Shown: piece after piece, positions 62,161 through 64,000 of the stretch
Layout: each line of letters opens with the position of its first letter
Numbering within the stretch: the stretch's first letter is position 1
DNA from: Streptomyces durocortorensis
Lineage (GTDB): Bacteria > Actinomycetota > Actinomycetes > Streptomycetales > Streptomycetaceae
Direction: 5' to 3'
Assembly: GCF_031760065.1 (NCBI RefSeq)
Contig: NZ_CP134500.1
Location: forward strand, 7,006,001-7,070,000
DNA: 64,000 bases
Made by a program: the position numbers and the translations under genes
The notes under the pieces: generated by a model
Databases searched by the model: none
Told to the model about the DNA's origin: nothing
What the model saw: only the letters and a program-made list of their open reading frames with translations

Positions 62161-63618
62161 TCACCCGTGTGCGGTCTCCTGCTGCGGTACGGGAGCCGCC
62201 GCTGGAGACGGCTTGCGCCGGCGCAGCGCGGGCAGCATGGTGACCACTCCGATCAGGGCGAAGACCAGCGGCACCACCAGTGAGAGACGCAGGCCGTGCA
62301 GGAACGCGTCCGGGGTGTCTCCGGTATTCGCGGCGTTGACCGCGGTCACCACGCTCAGACCGAGCGCCGGCCCGATCTGGAACGAGGTGTTCACCAGGCC
62401 GCCGGCCACGCCCTGGTCCTGCACCGAGACGCTGTCGGCCGCTGCCATGGTCAGCGGCCCGTACGCCAGCGAGAATCCGAGGCCGATCAGGAGGAAGGAG
62501 GGCAGCAGCAGGGCGGTGTAGCTGGAGTCGGCGGAGAGGAACTGGAGCAGGGCGTACGCCAGGGCGGCCGACGTCAGCCCCGCGAGGATCACCCGGTCCA
62601 CCCCGAAGCGGCCGACCAGCGGCGCGGCGATCCGGGTCGAGAGCACGGCGGCGACCAGTCCGACGGGGCTCACCGCGAAGCCGGCCTCCATCGCCGACCA
62701 GCCGCGGAAGTCCTGGAGGTACAGCGTCATGGTGAACAGGACACCGATCCAGGCGCCGATCAGCGCCATGGCGCCGATGTTGGCGCGAATCAGCGCGGGG
62801 GAGCGCAGAATGTCCAGCCGCACGAGCGGCGAGGGGACCCTTCGCTGGATGGTGGTGAAGAGGACGAGCAACGCCAGCGCGACCAGCAATGACACCAGGG
62901 TGCGAGCCGACGTCCAGCCCACCTCCGGCGCCTGGACCAGGGTGAACACCACGAGCAGCATGGTCGCGGTGATGGTGACGGCTCCGGCGATGTCGAAGTC
63001 CTTCGCGCCGCCCTGGGGGTGGGGCGAGCGCGGGATGAAGGAGAGACCGGCGAGGAACGCGATGAGACCGACCGCGGCCGGGGCGAAGAACACCCAGCGC
63101 CAGTGCAGATCGGTGAGGAGGCCGCCGATGACCATGCCGAGGGCCATGCCCGTGGCGCCGGTCGCGGTGAAGATCGACAGGGCCTTGTTGCGCATGTGGC
63201 CCTCGGCGAAGCTCGTGGTGATGATCGAGAAGCCCGCCGGGGCACTGAACGCGGCGCCGACACCGGTGACGAAACGCGCCGCGATCAGCACATCCCCGTT
63301 CGGGGCGGCGCCGCCGACGGCGGAGCCGACGACGAACACCATGAGCGAGACGAGCAGCATCCGGCGGCGCCCGAAGAGGTCGGCGGCGCGCCCGCCGAGC
63401 AGGAGGAAGCCGCCGAATCCGACCACGTATCCGGTGATCACCCACTGCAGGGCACTGGTCGACATGTCGAGCGCGGAACCGATGGCAGGGAGGGCCACGC
63501 CCTTCATCGAGACGTCGAGGGCGTCGAGGAATAACGCGCCGCACAGGACGCTCAGCATCGCGTAGGCCTTGGGGGTCATCGAGGTGAACAAGGCGTTCGA
63601 GGGGGGCGGGGCGGACAT
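62161..63618 (-). CDS. DHA2-type exporter of the cluster (LanJ/UrdJ-like); has a TTA codon
   Basis: 485 residues, about 14 membrane segments. Marks: LFLDALDVSMKGVALPAIG in helix 1, GGRAADLFGRRRM, and GATGMALGMVIGG as motif C. Such exporters give self-resistance in angucycline clusters and are repressed by a linked TetR protein until product builds up. Leu29 is encoded by TTA (complement of 63532-63534). Three TetR-type palindromes fill the 177-base gap to the divergent TetR gene. Confidence 0.88.
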   Translation of the reverse strand: MSAPPPSNALFTSMTPKAYAMLSVLCGALFLDALDVSMKGVALPAIGSALDMSTSALQWVITGYVVGFGGFLLLGGRAADLFGRRRMLLVSLMVFVVGSAVGGAAPNGDVLIAARFVTGVGAAFSAPAGFSIITTSFAEGHMRNKALSIFTATGATGMALGMVIGGLLTDLHWRWVFFAPAAVGLIAFLAGLSFIPRSPHPQGGAKDFDIAGAVTITATMLLVVFTLVQAPEVGWTSARTLVSLLVALALLVLFTTIQRRVPSPLVRLDILRSPALIRANIGAMALIGAWIGVLFTMTLYLQDFRGWSAMEAGFAVSPVGLVAAVLSTRIAAPLVGRFGVDRVILAGLTSAALAYALLQFLSADSSYTALLLPSFLLIGLGFSLAYGPLTMAAADSVSVQDQGVAGGLVNTSFQIGPALGLSVVTAVNAANTGDTPDAFLHGLRLSLVVPLVFALIGVVTMLPALRRRKPSPAAAPVPQQETAHG

Positions 63619-63652
63619 GGAACCTCCAGGGGAGCCGACCGGTCACCACGAG

Positions 63653-63780
63653 CGGACCGATCGGTCTGAAACGCGGACGGCCACAGCATGGCCATGCCCG
63701 GAGTGGGATGTCAACGGGCGTCGCCCACAAGGCGGACCGATCGGTCCGTCGGGGAACTCCCGTTCGGACCGATCGGTCTG
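63653..63780. promoter_or_regulatory. Three TetR-type palindromic operators
   Basis: CGGACCGATCGGTCTG at 63653-63668 and 63765-63780, and the perfect palindrome CGGACCGATCGGTCCG at 63733-63748. All share ACCGATCGGT and lie between the exporter and the divergent TetR gene: one near the exporter start, two near the TetR start. Confidence 0.85.
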
Positions 63781-63795
63781 ATAGTCTGTGAACTC

Positions 63796-64000
63796 ATGGC
63801 GCGCAAACCCACGTCCGACGCACACGACCGCATCCTGGATGCCGCGGCCGACCTCTTCGACCGCTACGGCGTGCACGCTGTCGGAATGCAGCAGATCATC
63901 GACGAGCTCGGCTACGGCAAGCAGCTCCTCTACCGGGAATTCGCCAGCAAGGACAAGCTGGTCGTGGCATATCTCCAGCGCTGTACGCAGGACTGGGACA
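63796..64000 (+). CDS. TetR-family repressor, 3' end beyond the window
   Basis: The first 68 codons are present. They encode a full Tet[24 protein letters not shown], then [20 protein letters not shown]. Divergent from the exporter gene, with three palindromes between; the likely role is repression of the exporter and of itself until the polyketide binds, like LanK of the landomycin cluster. Confidence 0.88.
   Translation, partial: MARKPTSDAHDRILDAAADLFDRYGVHAVGMQQIIDELGYGKQLLYREFASKDKLVVAYLQRCTQDWD

Overview
The window is chromosomal DNA of a Streptomyces or very close relative. GC is very high throughout and codons almost always end in G or C. GTG and TTG starts are common, many genes overlap by ATGA or GTGA, and many families are typical of the genus: PucR-type and DUF5753 regulators, DUF574 methyltransferase, MAB_1171c/ImmA modules, SpoIIE phosphatases, bL37, and a c-di-AMP riboswitch ahead of a cell-wall hydrolase. 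I saw no rRNA, tRNA, CRISPR array, insertion sequence or prophage.

Left part (1-19 kb): housekeeping and regulatory genes. In order: an HhH-GPD glycosylase with a tiny membrane protein, an aromatic-acid-exporter-like protein, a PHP-domain protein with a polymerase-X-like N-terminus, a membrane-anchored HTH regulator divergent from a secreted protein, a GAF/PAS/SpoIIE phosphatase, an FprA-type ferredoxin reductase, a ydaO-type riboswitch with a LysM/SLT protein, a PucR-type regulator, a DUF574 methyltransferase with its XRE regulator, a Tat-exported cholesterol oxidase, and an AhpD-like/DHDPR-like gene pair.

19-25 kb: an srsABC-type phenolic-lipid operon (type III PKS, methyltransferase, flavin hydroxylase) divergent from a UbiA prenyltransferase, then a DHA2 transporter. 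25-36 kb: a GTPase plus two membrane proteins operon, a cold-shock gene with a leader hairpin, a DJ-1/PfpI protein, a class A beta-lactamase, an LD-carboxypeptidase, an orphan mbtH with an iron-box-like site, a nitrobindin-like protein, a TetR/NmrA pair with palindromic sites, and the 25-residue ribosomal protein bL37. 36-42 kb: a five-gene polyol/sugar operon (binding protein, two permeases, alcohol dehydrogenase, PfkB kinase) preceded by a DeoR regulator; no ATPase is encoded with it. 42-44.3 kb: a DUF6545 membrane protein / ImmA peptidase / HTH module.

44.4 kb to the right edge: an angucycline-type aromatic polyketide (type II PKS) cluster. Three regulators (ParB-like, LuxR, MarR) precede a run in the order of the pga/lan/urd clusters: PgaE-like hydroxylase, PgaF-like cyclase, KS-alpha, KS-beta, ACP, ketoreductase, aromatase/cyclase, and a PgaM-like oxygenase-reductase fusion with a candidate internal start. 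Then come an acyl-CoA carboxylase beta/epsilon pair for malonyl-CoA, a luciferase-like oxidoreductase, two exporters, an SDR lacking the catalytic Tyr, a SnoaL-like protein, and a TetR repressor gene cut by the window edge. Three of its genes carry an in-frame TTA codon, suggesting bldA control. No glycosyltransferase or deoxysugar gene is visible, but the cluster may continue past 64000. The non-canonical tailoring set (luciferase-like enzyme, degenerate SDR, SnoaL-like protein) is the best candidate for new chemistry.
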